A stretch of DNA of 9,933 bases, taken from assembly GCA_020061125.1 (NCBI GenBank), contig JAGUYV010000128.1, positions 1 to 9,933 of the forward strand, written 5' to 3'. The notes beneath the pieces were generated by a model, which did no database searches, was not told where the DNA came from, and was given only the letters and a program-made list of their open reading frames with translations. Position numbers and translations under genes: made by a program. This document shows, one piece after another, positions 1 through 6,383 of this stretch (position 1 is its first letter; each line of letters opens with the position of its first letter). This DNA comes from a bacterium (GTDB lineage: Bacteria; UBP15; UBA6099; DSWB01).

Positions 1-1
1 G

Positions 2-1855
2 GCCATGCGCCTGCTGCCCGAAACCCCGGGCACCGCGCCTCTGGATTATGCGCTCGTGAATCTTCTTCAACGCGTGTCCCTGTCTGAATTCTGGATGCGG
101 CTGCCGTACGCGCTGGCAGGCGCGTGGTCCGTATTTCTGACCTATTCGTTGGGCGCGCGCTGGTTCGGCCGCGCGCACGGCCTTGCCGCCTCGGGCATGC
201 TCGCGCTGTCCACGGCTCACATTTACTACTCGCAAAGCATCCGCTGCTATTCGCTCAACATTCTGTTCATGCTCCTGGCCGCGCATGCGTTTGACCGGCT
301 CGTGAACGACGACAACCCCCGTGGCGCTGGCGTGCGCCTCGCCCTGTACTCGTTCCTTGCGGCCATGAACCAGTTTTTCGCTTTGATCCCGCTCGGATTC
401 CTGACGATTACCGGGTTCGCGCTCGCGGGAACACGACCCGGTCCGGCCGCGATGCGCCGCACGCGGATTTTGTGGCTCTGCGCCTCGGGCGCGGCCCTGG
501 CCCTGGCTTTCGCCCTGTGCTGGAAACTGATCCTTTTGCCGAAAAGCCTCGGCGTGTTCCGCGAGTCCGGCACGGTTCTTTCCCTGGCCGTGCAGGCCGT
601 GCGCGCTGCCGCCATGTTTTCCACATTCACAAATGCCTTGATCAATGTATTCATTCTGGTTCTTGCCGTTGCCGGGCTGGTGTACCTCGCCGAACGCAGG
701 CCGCGGCTTCTGGCGGTTTTGGCGGCGTTCCTCATTTTGCCCGCGCCGCTGATTCTGTTCCAGGAAATGCGGCTCAAATCCGGGGTGCAGTTGCGCCATT
801 TGATATTCATGGCGCCGTTTTATTTCCTCGCGGCGTCCTCGGGGCTGATGCTTGCAGCCGGGTTCCTTTCAAGATTCGCGTTAAAATGCCGCGGATTTCG
901 ATGGGTGCGAACGAACTGGCTGAACCGGGACGGGTGGATCGTGGCGCTGTGCGCCTGGATCGGACTCTCGCTTGCCGTGAGCACGGGAACGCATTTCACG
1001 CGGGACTACGAGCAGCGCGGCGAACCGGATTTCCGGCCAGACTGGCGAGAAGCAGCGCGGCGGATCGCGGACCTCACTTCTCCGCGCGACACACTCGTGG
1101 CCGCAGGCATCGGCAACGGCCCCTGGCGCTACTGCCTGGATTTCTATCTCGAACGCAACCATGAGCAGCGCCGCTGGATTCCGCTTGACGACATCGAGCA
1201 ACTCGGGAGCGCGCCCCCGGGCAGCGCCGTGCATTTTGTATACTTTGATCTGCCCGTGCGCTACCACCGCGATTTCACGGGCGCGACCCGCGCATTCCGC
1301 ATCCGGCGCATCAACCCGTTCATCACCCTTATGACACCCGTGGACCACGGCCGGGACGCCCTCGCTCTCCGGGAACAGTTCGAACGGTTCGTTCACTTGA
1401 CCGCGCCGCCACAGGATTTCGGCATCTATTCGCAATCATGGACCGATCTGGGGATCGCCGCGCGCTGGCTTGGCGACCTGCCGCGCGCGCAGGAAATGCA
1501 GGAGCGCGCAGTGCAATCCGCTGAAAACAGCGCACTGAATCTGATATTCGACGAAATCCGCGCTCGCGAGGAGCTGGGCGAAACCTACCTCCAGCAGAAC
1601 AAAGCGCGCGCCGCCATCGAACAATGGGAAGCTGCCGCAGCGCTTGTGCCTCCGCGCGTGTCCCGCGCCCTGCTCACGCAACTCGACTACAGGCCCGAGC
1701 GCATGCACACGCGCCTGGCCCGGGCATGGGCCGAACGAGGCGGTGCGGAAAAATCCGCGGCGCATGCGCGCCTGGCGCTGCGCTATAATCCGGATTATGC
1801 GCCCGCCAGGCGCGCGCTGGAATCTCTGGAAAGGAACGCCAGCCCGCGGCCATGA
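2..1855 (+). CDS. GT39/ArnT-like membrane glycosyltransferase with C-terminal TPR tail (5' partial)
   Basis: Probably transfers a sugar from a polyprenyl-phosphate donor on the outer face of the inner membrane (family inference). The frame is open to the window edge. The first visible ATG (base 5) falls inside the conserved region, because the text around residues 28-88 (EFWMRLP, a long amphipathic-hydrophobic stretch, then AHIYYSQSIR) matches the second and third spans of GT39-type proteins. The usual acidic catalytic loop before it must therefore lie upstream of the window. Numbering from base 5, further hydrophobic segments lie near residues 34-52, 58-76, 84-97, 112-142, 155-178, 202-229, 234-252, 264-288 and 310-326. 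A soluble domain follows (DWREAARRIAD near 346). Residues 478-612 hold TPR-like helix pairs such as ALRYNPDYAPARRALE. The stop overlaps the next gene's start (ATGA), so the two are coupled. Family fairly sure; acceptor and sugar unknown. Confidence 0.75.
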   Translation, partial: AMRLLPETPGTAPLDYALVNLLQRVSLSEFWMRLPYALAGAWSVFLTYSLGARWFGRAHGLAASGMLALSTAHIYYSQSIRCYSLNILFMLLAAHAFDRLVNDDNPRGAGVRLALYSFLAAMNQFFALIPLGFLTITGFALAGTRPGPAAMRRTRILWLCASGAALALAFALCWKLILLPKSLGVFRESGTVLSLAVQAVRAAAMFSTFTNALINVFILVLAVAGLVYLAERRPRLLAVLAAFLILPAPLILFQEMRLKSGVQLRHLIFMAPFYFLAASSGLMLAAGFLSRFALKCRGFRWVRTNWLNRDGWIVALCAWIGLSLAVSTGTHFTRDYEQRGEPDFRPDWREAARRIADLTSPRDTLVAAGIGNGPWRYCLDFYLERNHEQRRWIPLDDIEQLGSAPPGSAVHFVYFDLPVRYHRDFTGATRAFRIRRINPFITLMTPVDHGRDALALREQFERFVHLTAPPQDFGIYSQSWTDLGIAARWLGDLPRAQEMQERAVQSAENSALNLIFDEIRAREELGETYLQQNKARAAIEQWEAAAALVPPRVSRALLTQLDYRPERMHTRLARAWAERGGAEKSAAHARLALRYNPDYAPARRALESLERNASPRP

Positions 1856-3021
1856 TCCACATCCCCACCGCGCGATTCATTGACCGTTACGCGGGCATCG
1901 GCCTGTGCGCCGCGCTCAATATAGCGGGCCGCCTCACAGGACGGCACAGGGAGCACATCAGCCTCGACCAGGTGCGCAGCATCCTCATCATCAAATTCTG
2001 GGGCCTGGGAAACCTCATCGAGGCCACGCCCGCGTTCCGCGCCATCCGCGCTCGGTTTCCGAATGCCCGCATCACCTTCCTCACACTTTCCTGCAACCGC
2101 GGCGTGTTCGACAACTACCCGCATTTCGATGAAATTTTGTACATGCGCGACCAATCCATTCGCGCGGTCATGGCCGCGTTTTTCACCCTGCCCCGCCTGT
2201 TGCGCAAGAGAAACATAGACCTGGCTTTCGACCTGGATCCCATCGGGCGGTTCTGCGCGCTCATCACCTTCCTTTCGGGCGCGCGCATCCGCGTTGGCTA
2301 CTCCACGGCCAACCAGTATCGCGAACACCTGTACACGCGCGCCATCCCGCTGGATGAGGAAAAGCATGTGCGCGAGATGTTTCTGGATCTGGCGCGCGGC
2401 GCGGACGCGCACTGCGCGGACACGGATCTGGATCCCGTGTTCATCCCGGATGCGGAAATTCAGGCAGCGGACTCGCTTCTGGAAGAGTGCGGAATCCGAG
2501 CCAGTGACCGGCTCGTGGGGATCAACATCAACGCATCCGCCGTGGCGTATGAGCGGCGCTGGCCACTGGAGAACTTCGCGGAACTGGCGCGGCGCATCAC
2601 GGAGGCCCACGGAATGAAACCCATTCTGATTGGATCCGCCGAAGAAGCGCCCTTCGTGCGCCTGTTGGAAATGAAACTGAATGGCAACTGTATGAATCTC
2701 GCAGGCCGCACTACCCTGCCCGGCCTGGCCCGCGTTCTGCAACGATGCGAACTGTTCATTTCCAACGACAGCGGCCCCCTGCATGTGGCCGCGGCCATGA
2801 ACACGCCCACGGTCTCCTTTTTCGGCCCAGAGCATTTCAAGCGGTACGGCCCCCTCGGAGACCGGCACAAGGTCTTCTTCGCCGGGCTGGACTGCTCACC
2901 GTGCATTTCATTCGCAAACGAGAAACAGGTGCGATGCCCGCGCAACGCCGAATGTCTGCGCGCCATCAGCGTGGACATGGTCTGGGACGCTGTGCATGCC
3001 CGCCTGGCCGCGCGCGTGTGA
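1852..3021 (+). CDS. Glycosyltransferase family 9 (ADP-heptose:LPS heptosyltransferase-like)
   Basis: A 389-residue GT-B-fold enzyme of the RfaF/WaaC type, expected to add heptose or another sugar to lipopolysaccharide or a related surface glycan on the cytoplasmic face. The N-terminal Rossmann half begins near residue 42 with SILIIKFWGLGNLIEATPAF, the GT9 phosphate-loop region. The C-terminal half carries the hallmark NDSGPLHVAAAM (residues 305-316), followed by PTVSFFGP. LVGININASA near 221-230 is the usual start of the nucleotide-sugar domain. After the fold come four cysteines (348, 351, 362, 368; CSPC then CPRNAEC), seen in a GT9 subgroup and possibly binding metal. The ATG lies inside the ATGA shared with the upstream GT39 gene, and no strong Shine-Dalgarno is visible, which fits termination-reinitiation. 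It may not be a true heptosyltransferase; the family call is firm, the substrate is not. Confidence 0.9.
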   Translation: MIHIPTARFIDRYAGIGLCAALNIAGRLTGRHREHISLDQVRSILIIKFWGLGNLIEATPAFRAIRARFPNARITFLTLSCNRGVFDNYPHFDEILYMRDQSIRAVMAAFFTLPRLLRKRNIDLAFDLDPIGRFCALITFLSGARIRVGYSTANQYREHLYTRAIPLDEEKHVREMFLDLARGADAHCADTDLDPVFIPDAEIQAADSLLEECGIRASDRLVGININASAVAYERRWPLENFAELARRITEAHGMKPILIGSAEEAPFVRLLEMKLNGNCMNLAGRTTLPGLARVLQRCELFISNDSGPLHVAAAMNTPTVSFFGPEHFKRYGPLGDRHKVFFAGLDCSPCISFANEKQVRCPRNAECLRAISVDMVWDAVHARLAARV

Positions 3022-3041
3022 ATCCGATTTTGTCACACAAA

Positions 3042-3467
3042 TTATTTTTCGCGTTTTTGTATCGGCTCTTTTCGTTCCTGGCCCAGCGCCTGTTCAAGAG
3101 CGCGTCGCGGATCGTCGTCCCGAGCGGCCAGGAGCGACAGCCCCGTTACAATGTCCAGAACCAGGAGCTTGCGGCTGCGGGACAACTGGCGGAACCGCTC
3201 CAACAGCAGTGTTTCGAGCGAAGACACCACAAGCGGAGGCAGGCTTTCGCCAAGAGATATTCCGATCTCCCTTTCCGCGATGTCATCAAGAGGCGTGCCG
3301 TAGATTTTCGAAAACGCATACGCGGCGCGCATGCTCAAGCGGCGCTTGTTCTTCTCGATCCGTGATATGGTTGTCTTGTCCAGCAGCCCTTTGGAGCGGA
3401 TCATGACCTGCCGCATGGAAAGGTCTTTCTGTTCACGCAAATTCTTGAGATAACCGCCGATATCCAT
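3042..3467 (-). CDS. XRE/Cro-type helix-turn-helix transcriptional regulator
   Basis: A 141-residue DNA-binding protein. Residues 1-62 form a Cro/C1-type HTH: MDIGGYLKNLREQKDLSMRQ leads into helix 2, TISRIEKNKRRLS is the recognition-helix region, then AYAFSKIYGTPLDDIAE closes the five-helix bundle. The rest is a charged helical tail (RFRQLSRSRKLLVLDIVTGL near 90-110) that resembles dimerisation tails of small XRE regulators but has no named domain. I chose the ATG at 3467 because the HTH begins exactly there. A TTG at 3590 would add 41 Gly/Arg/Ala-rich residues over a hairpin-forming leader and is unlikely. No good Shine-Dalgarno precedes 3467, so the start is a little uncertain. It converges on the GT9 gene with a 20-base gap. 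Its target is unknown; inverted repeats upstream make autoregulation plausible. Confidence 0.85.
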   Translation of the reverse strand: MDIGGYLKNLREQKDLSMRQVMIRSKGLLDKTTISRIEKNKRRLSMRAAYAFSKIYGTPLDDIAEREIGISLGESLPPLVVSSLETLLLERFRQLSRSRKLLVLDIVTGLSLLAARDDDPRRALEQALGQERKEPIQKREK

Positions 3468-3533
3468 TCGGGACCCGGCGCCCGCGCCATGGCGGGGCCG
3501 GACCTCCCCTCTCACACGAGATGGAGGCCTGCC

Positions 3534-3557
3534 GCGGGCCGCTTCATCGCGGCCCGC
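3534..3557 (-). repeat. 9-bp perfect inverted repeat in the XRE leader
   Basis: GCGGGCCGC (3534-3542), a six-base loop, then GCGGCCCGC (3549-3557). There is no T-tract on either side, so it is not an intrinsic terminator. It lies about 67 bases before the XRE start codon and would fold as a stable hairpin in the mRNA leader, or could act as a DNA operator. A second, bulged dyad around the 10-base palindrome CCGGCGCCGG (3571-3580) sits just upstream. Confidence 0.6.
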
Positions 3558-3751
3558 AAATTGCCGTGTCCCGGCGCCGGACAGGGTCAAGCCTCAACCC
3601 CATTGTGCAACGCCTCACTTAACAATGTTGTTGAGCGGCAACGAAATTTATTTATTTTCGGGTAAGGAATTTATTCACAAGGCAATTACGATTCGGTTTC
3701 AACCGCGATGCAAAGAACATCATAAAATCCATTTCAACTCGATGTTGCAAA

Positions 3752-3769
3752 CGGCGATCTGAATCGCCG
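3752..3769 (-). terminator. Possible terminator hairpin after the 102-residue gene
   Basis: CGGCGAT (3752-3758), loop CTGA, ATCGCCG (3763-3769) make a perfect 7-bp stem. It begins 13 bases after the stop codon of the minus-strand gene at 3783-4091. In the minus direction only TTT follows before GC, so the U-tract is poor. It may be a weak terminator or a 3' end-stabilising hairpin. Confidence 0.45.
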
Positions 3770-3782
3770 CAAGGCAACCGGC

Positions 3783-4091
3783 TCAATCGCTGTATTTATT
3801 TTTCATTAATTCAATGATGTCTCTGGTTTTCACGCCGTCGTCTTTTGATTTGCCCGCGCCTTCGCCCGGAACCGCGCTGCCGCCGTAGGTCACGGAGCGC
3901 TGCTTGGGCGCCTTGTTCACGATATCCACGCCATCGCCGAATTTCTTGCGAATCAGCTTTTTGAATTCATCCACGGTCACCCCTTTTTCGCGGAACCGGG
4001 CAGCCTTGTTGTCCGCGTCCACCCGGGTTCCCTCGATGATTTTCTCTTCGGGATAATAGTGTTCAATGATGATTTGAATTTTCTGCGGCAT
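3783..4091 (-). CDS. Hypothetical small basic protein, 102 residues
   Basis: I do not recognise this family. The protein is soluble and charged, with no signal peptide, membrane segment or cysteine. Residues 1-60 look like a compact alpha/beta unit: a beta-rich start (KIQIIIEHYYPEEKIIEG), a helix VTVDEFKKLIRKKFGD (39-53), then VDIVNK. A flexible Gly/Pro/Lys linker (62-86) joins it to a short C-terminal helix TRDIIELMKNKY (89-100). The start is well supported: GGAGG (minus strand, 4098-4102) sits six bases before the ATG, and an extended -10 (TGCTATAAT) lies about 50 bases upstream. It is therefore probably a real gene expressed from its own promoter, and a hairpin follows its stop. Neighbours give no clear role. 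The arrangement (short fold, linker, terminal helix) could suit a binding protein, but that is only a guess. Confidence 0.7.
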   Translation of the reverse strand: MPQKIQIIIEHYYPEEKIIEGTRVDADNKAARFREKGVTVDEFKKLIRKKFGDGVDIVNKAPKQRSVTYGGSAVPGEGAGKSKDDGVKTRDIIELMKNKYSD

Positions 4092-4097
4092 GGGGCG

Positions 4098-4102
4098 CCT
4101 CC
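4098..4102 (-). promoter_or_regulatory. Strong Shine-Dalgarno (GGAGG) of the 102-residue gene
   Basis: CCTCC on the plus strand reads GGAGG on the minus strand, six bases before the ATG at 4091. It fixes the start codon and supports the ORF as a genuine gene. Confidence 0.8.
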
Positions 4103-4141
4103 ATATTCATGCCGTGACGGCAGGAGTCTGTTTCTGTTCAG

Positions 4142-4150
4142 ATTATAGCA
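4142..4150 (-). promoter_or_regulatory. Extended -10 promoter (TGCTATAAT) for the 102-residue gene
   Basis: The minus strand reads TGC-TATAAT, a consensus sigma70 -10 (4142-4147) with the TGn extension. No -35 hexamer resembling TTGACA lies 16-19 bases upstream, where the text is GC-rich, and an extended -10 can compensate for that. It starts about 25 bases after the GT4 gene's stop. The predicted start near 4135 gives a leader of about 44 bases holding the GGAGG site. Confidence 0.6.
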
Positions 4151-4175
4151 GACGGAACCGGGCCGCGGGCCTTGC

Positions 4176-5327
4176 TCATGCCAGAATGTCCCGGATGCGT
4201 TCGAGGATGCTGTCCGCGCGCGCGCTCCAGGAGTGCCGCCTGGCCTCGGCCCGGCGATCCCCGGCGGAGCACTTCTCCATGCCGCGTACATTCCTTTCGA
4301 GCAATTCCGCGTATGCATCGGAATCTTCGGCCATGTCAATGAACGGTTCCAGATGGGCCAGGCCGCGAAGGGGCACGGAAACGATGGGCCGGCCCGTAGC
4401 GAGGTATTCATAGGCCTTGATGGGATCCAGGCTGTGCGTGAACGAAGTGCAAAGGTGCGGGATGTGGCACACATCGAACTGGGAAGTGAATTGCGGCAGC
4501 CGCTCCACTGGCTGGGCCGGGACCAGAAACACGCGCTCCAACGCTTGAAATCTGCGGCGCGTGGCGGCGTCGAGCAAGTCAGGCCCCACGAACACCTGCG
4601 ACACACCGCCTTGCTGCGACACATGTTCAATCAAATCCGCATCCAGCCGGTCCGCATGCAGAGTGCCGGTATACCCAGCCACGGGGCGCGGCATGGCGTC
4701 CATTTCCCGTGGCGCGGGCGCGCCGCCGGCTTCGTACATGTCCGGATTCACTCCGTTGGGCATGTACACCACGGAGGTATGCGCATTCACTTTTTTATGA
4801 AACAGGTCGTGAGACACAGTGAAAATGATGTCCGCGGCAGCGGTCATGCGCCTGTCGTTATCCCTGATTTCGCGGGCCTCGCGCTCTGGCAAAGACGCCG
4901 CATGGGTCCAGTCGTCGGTGATGTCGTACACGGCCGCGGCGTGCGCGACATCTTCAGTGAGAAACCATGCGTACTCGGGATTGATCCACAGCACGGGCCG
5001 CTTCATGTCGAGAACCCGGGCGCAGCGTCGCACATGCGCGGCGAACAGCGTCCGGTTCACTTTTGCAAACGGTTCGGGATGATTGGGCAGCGGTTTCGGC
5101 GGCGCCGTGACCCAGAGATTGTCGCGCGCCTTGATGGGAGGCGCCACGACCTGCAGGCGGCGATCCCTGGGCCTCGAAGCCATGTCCGGAGAGCCTGCCA
5201 TGAGGCGCGGCCACGACATGGGCGCTTCCACGAACAGAACCCGCACGCCGCGCGCCGCGAATTGTTCGGCCAGAAACTGTCTGCGCCGCCACACCCCGCC
5301 CCATGTGTCGCGCGCCACAAGAATCAT
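4176..5327 (-). CDS. GT4-type (group 1) glycosyltransferase
   Basis: A 383-residue GT-B glycosyltransferase, likely a cytoplasmic or membrane-associated enzyme of surface-polysaccharide assembly. Landmarks numbered from base 5327: an N-terminal domain opening with MILVARDTWGGVWRRRQFLA; VYDITDDWTHA (133-143), the YD..DDW motif of this subgroup; FTVSHDL and YMPNGVNPDMY (188-198), the usual linker to the donor domain; GYTGTLHADRLD (218-229); and SLDPIKAYEYLATGRPIVS (299-317), the donor-binding loop with K304 and E307. I place the start at the ATG at 5327 because AGGAAAG (5335-5341) lies seven bases before it. An ATG at 5345 and a GTG at 5387 are in frame, but the first coincides with the predicted transcription start and the second lies upstream of the TATAAT box. 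It is divergent from argB and not in an operon with the other glycosyltransferases. Sugar and acceptor cannot be told. Confidence 0.87.
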   Translation of the reverse strand: MILVARDTWGGVWRRRQFLAEQFAARGVRVLFVEAPMSWPRLMAGSPDMASRPRDRRLQVVAPPIKARDNLWVTAPPKPLPNHPEPFAKVNRTLFAAHVRRCARVLDMKRPVLWINPEYAWFLTEDVAHAAAVYDITDDWTHAASLPEREAREIRDNDRRMTAAADIIFTVSHDLFHKKVNAHTSVVYMPNGVNPDMYEAGGAPAPREMDAMPRPVAGYTGTLHADRLDADLIEHVSQQGGVSQVFVGPDLLDAATRRRFQALERVFLVPAQPVERLPQFTSQFDVCHIPHLCTSFTHSLDPIKAYEYLATGRPIVSVPLRGLAHLEPFIDMAEDSDAYAELLERNVRGMEKCSAGDRRAEARRHSWSARADSILERIRDILA

Positions 5328-5334
5328 GTCAAGG

Positions 5335-5341
5335 CTTTCCT
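5335..5341 (-). promoter_or_regulatory. Shine-Dalgarno AGGAAAG deciding the GT4 start
   Basis: AGGAAAG on the minus strand, seven bases before the ATG at 5327. The alternative ATG at 5345 has no ribosome-binding text in front of it (TATAATCGGCGC precedes it). Confidence 0.6.
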
Positions 5342-5351
5342 GCATGCGCCG

Positions 5352-5380
5352 ATTATAGACCAATTCCCGGCGCCGCGCAA
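5352..5380 (-). promoter_or_regulatory. Sigma70-like promoter for the GT4 gene, near-leaderless
   Basis: TTGCGC (5375-5380), 17-base spacer, perfect TATAAT (5352-5357) on the minus strand. A start seven bases downstream of the -10 falls at about 5345, which is the A of the first ATG. Translation is then either leaderless from 5345 or starts from the Shine-Dalgarno-preceded ATG at 5327 with a leader of roughly 18 bases. Confidence 0.65.
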
Positions 5381-5421
5381 AACGCACCCCGCCCCGCGCG
5401 CAGAGTTATCAAACCTGTACA

Positions 5422-5449
5422 TTTGCCCGCGCCGCATTCATAATACAAT
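5422..5449 (+). promoter_or_regulatory. Candidate promoter for the argB operon
   Basis: TTTGCC (5422-5427), 16-base spacer, TACAAT (5444-5449). Both hexamers are partial matches, and a TAATAC alternative overlaps at 5441-5446. It lies in the short divergent region between the GT4 gene and argB, giving a leader of about 30 bases. Confidence 0.45.
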
Positions 5450-5486
5450 GTATTTTACTGCTGTTGCGCGGGAAGGGTTTCTGTTC

Positions 5487-6383
5487 ATGAACACATCCAC
5501 CGAAGTGATTTTGAGCGTTCTCTCGATATTCGGAATCCGCGGCGTGGAGCGGTACATCGAGGAGTTTCAGGGAAAAGTCTTCGTGGTCAAGGCCGGGGGC
5601 GCGCTGCTCGAGGACCGGGCCACGGGCGCGCTGATTCTGGACGACCTGGCGATCCTTACGCGCTGTGGCGTACGCCCCATTCTGGTGCACGGCGGGGGCG
5701 TTCAGGCCGACCGCGAGATGAAGGACGCGGGTATTGAGGTCTGCCGTTACAAGGGCCTGCGCATAACTTGCGACAAGACCATCCGGATCATTGAGCGCTG
5801 CTTTTGCGAGTTGAACGAGTCCATCATCCAGCGCCTACAGTTCCGCGGCGTCAACGCCGTGGGCTTCAGCGGCCGCAAGGGCGGCGGCCTGGTGCGCGCC
5901 GAGCGCTACACGCCCGATGGTCAGGACATCGGGCATGTGGGCGATGTCACCGGAATCAACATGCGGCTCATCGAGGAACTGCCCCCGGATGCGCTGCCTG
6001 TCATAGCTTCCCTTGGCGTGGACGCGGACGACAATGTGCTCAACATCAACGCGGACTACATCGCGTCTCCGTTGGCCCTGCACCTGGACGCGGAAAAGCT
6101 GATCCTGCTGACCGATGTGCTCGGCGTGCTGCGAGACCGCTACGATCCGGACACCCTCATTCCATCCATGACCACGAACCAGGCCAGAGCGCTGATCCGT
6201 GACGGAATTATTGACGCGGGCATGGTTCCCAAGGTGGAAAGCATCATTCGCATGCTGGAGCGCGGCCTCAAAAAAGTGCACATGATCAGCGGTCGCGTAC
6301 CCCACGCCCTGGCCCGCGAGATTTTCACGGACGAAGGCTGCGGCACGCAAATCGTCAAGGGAGACGGCTCCTCCCATGGGTAA
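5487..6383 (+). CDS. argB: Acetylglutamate kinase
   Basis: Phosphorylates N-acetyl-L-glutamate with ATP, the second step of arginine synthesis, in the cytosol. The 298-residue protein shows the amino-acid-kinase fold: VVKAGGALL (33-41) with the phosphate-binding Lys35, ILVHGGGVQ (65-73), the substrate loop GLRIT (90-94) with Arg92, VNAVGFSGRKGG (122-133), LNINADYIASPLA (185-197), LILLTDVLGVL (205-215), and GMVPKVES (245-252) with Lys249. The N-terminal helix (about residues 1-29) and the C-terminal EIFTDEGCGTQIV resemble the longer, hexameric, arginine-inhibited class, so feedback inhibition is plausible (inference). Differences from typical ArgB are KAGG for KYGG and HGGGVQ for HGGGPQ. The start at 5487 has GGAAGGG nine bases upstream; an ATG at 5448 overlaps the promoter. 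No other arg gene is visible. A related amino-acid kinase such as an aminoadipate kinase is less likely. Confidence 0.8.
   Translation: MNTSTEVILSVLSIFGIRGVERYIEEFQGKVFVVKAGGALLEDRATGALILDDLAILTRCGVRPILVHGGGVQADREMKDAGIEVCRYKGLRITCDKTIRIIERCFCELNESIIQRLQFRGVNAVGFSGRKGGGLVRAERYTPDGQDIGHVGDVTGINMRLIEELPPDALPVIASLGVDADDNVLNINADYIASPLALHLDAEKLILLTDVLGVLRDRYDPDTLIPSMTTNQARALIRDGIIDAGMVPKVESIIRMLERGLKKVHMISGRVPHALAREIFTDEGCGTQIVKGDGSSHG

Larger units (their letters stand above)
3468..3782. other. 315-base intergenic spacer: hairpins and dyads upstream of the XRE gene
   Basis: No credible gene lies here. Next to the XRE start (3468-3590) it is very GC-rich and potentially structured. Further away (3600-3750) it is strikingly AT-rich for this genome, as expected of a promoter or operator region. 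Small dyads are AACAA-TG-TTGTT (3621-3632) and CGGTT-TC-AACCG (3694-3705). CATTGT (3601-3606) and ACAATG (3622-3627) form an inverted pair. Minus-strand promoter hexamers are not convincing: TTGTGA followed by A/T-rich text near AAATAA is the best candidate and is weak. Likely holds the XRE promoter and operators (inference). Confidence 0.5.

Noticed and set aside
1783-1798. CTATAATC (plus strand) and the 14-base perfect palindrome ATAATCCGGATTAT
   Set aside because: It lies inside the GT39 gene, encoding a TPR-type RYNPDYA stretch, has no -35 partner, and is best explained as codon coincidence.
3029-3050. Weak hairpin TTTGT-CAC-ACAAA plus T-run after the GT9 stop
   Set aside because: The stem is only five A/T-rich pairs and overlaps the XRE stop. 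It is too weak to call a terminator.
3401-3490. A 29-codon minus-strand ORF overlapping the XRE start, with GGGGAGG 12 bases upstream of its ATG
   Set aside because: Spacing is long, there is no recognisable leader-peptide feature, and the length is within chance. Only conservation would rescue it.
3468-3590. TTG-started N-terminal extension of the XRE protein
   Set aside because: The extra 41 residues are Gly/Arg/Ala-rich with no domain, the DNA forms hairpins, and the HTH starts exactly at the internal ATG.
4233-5486. A long plus-strand open frame upstream of and continuous with argB
   Set aside because: It is antisense to the GT4 glycosyltransferase, its residues show no family resemblance, and the ribosome-binding site and promoter place the argB start at 5487. 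GC-rich DNA often keeps the antisense frame open.
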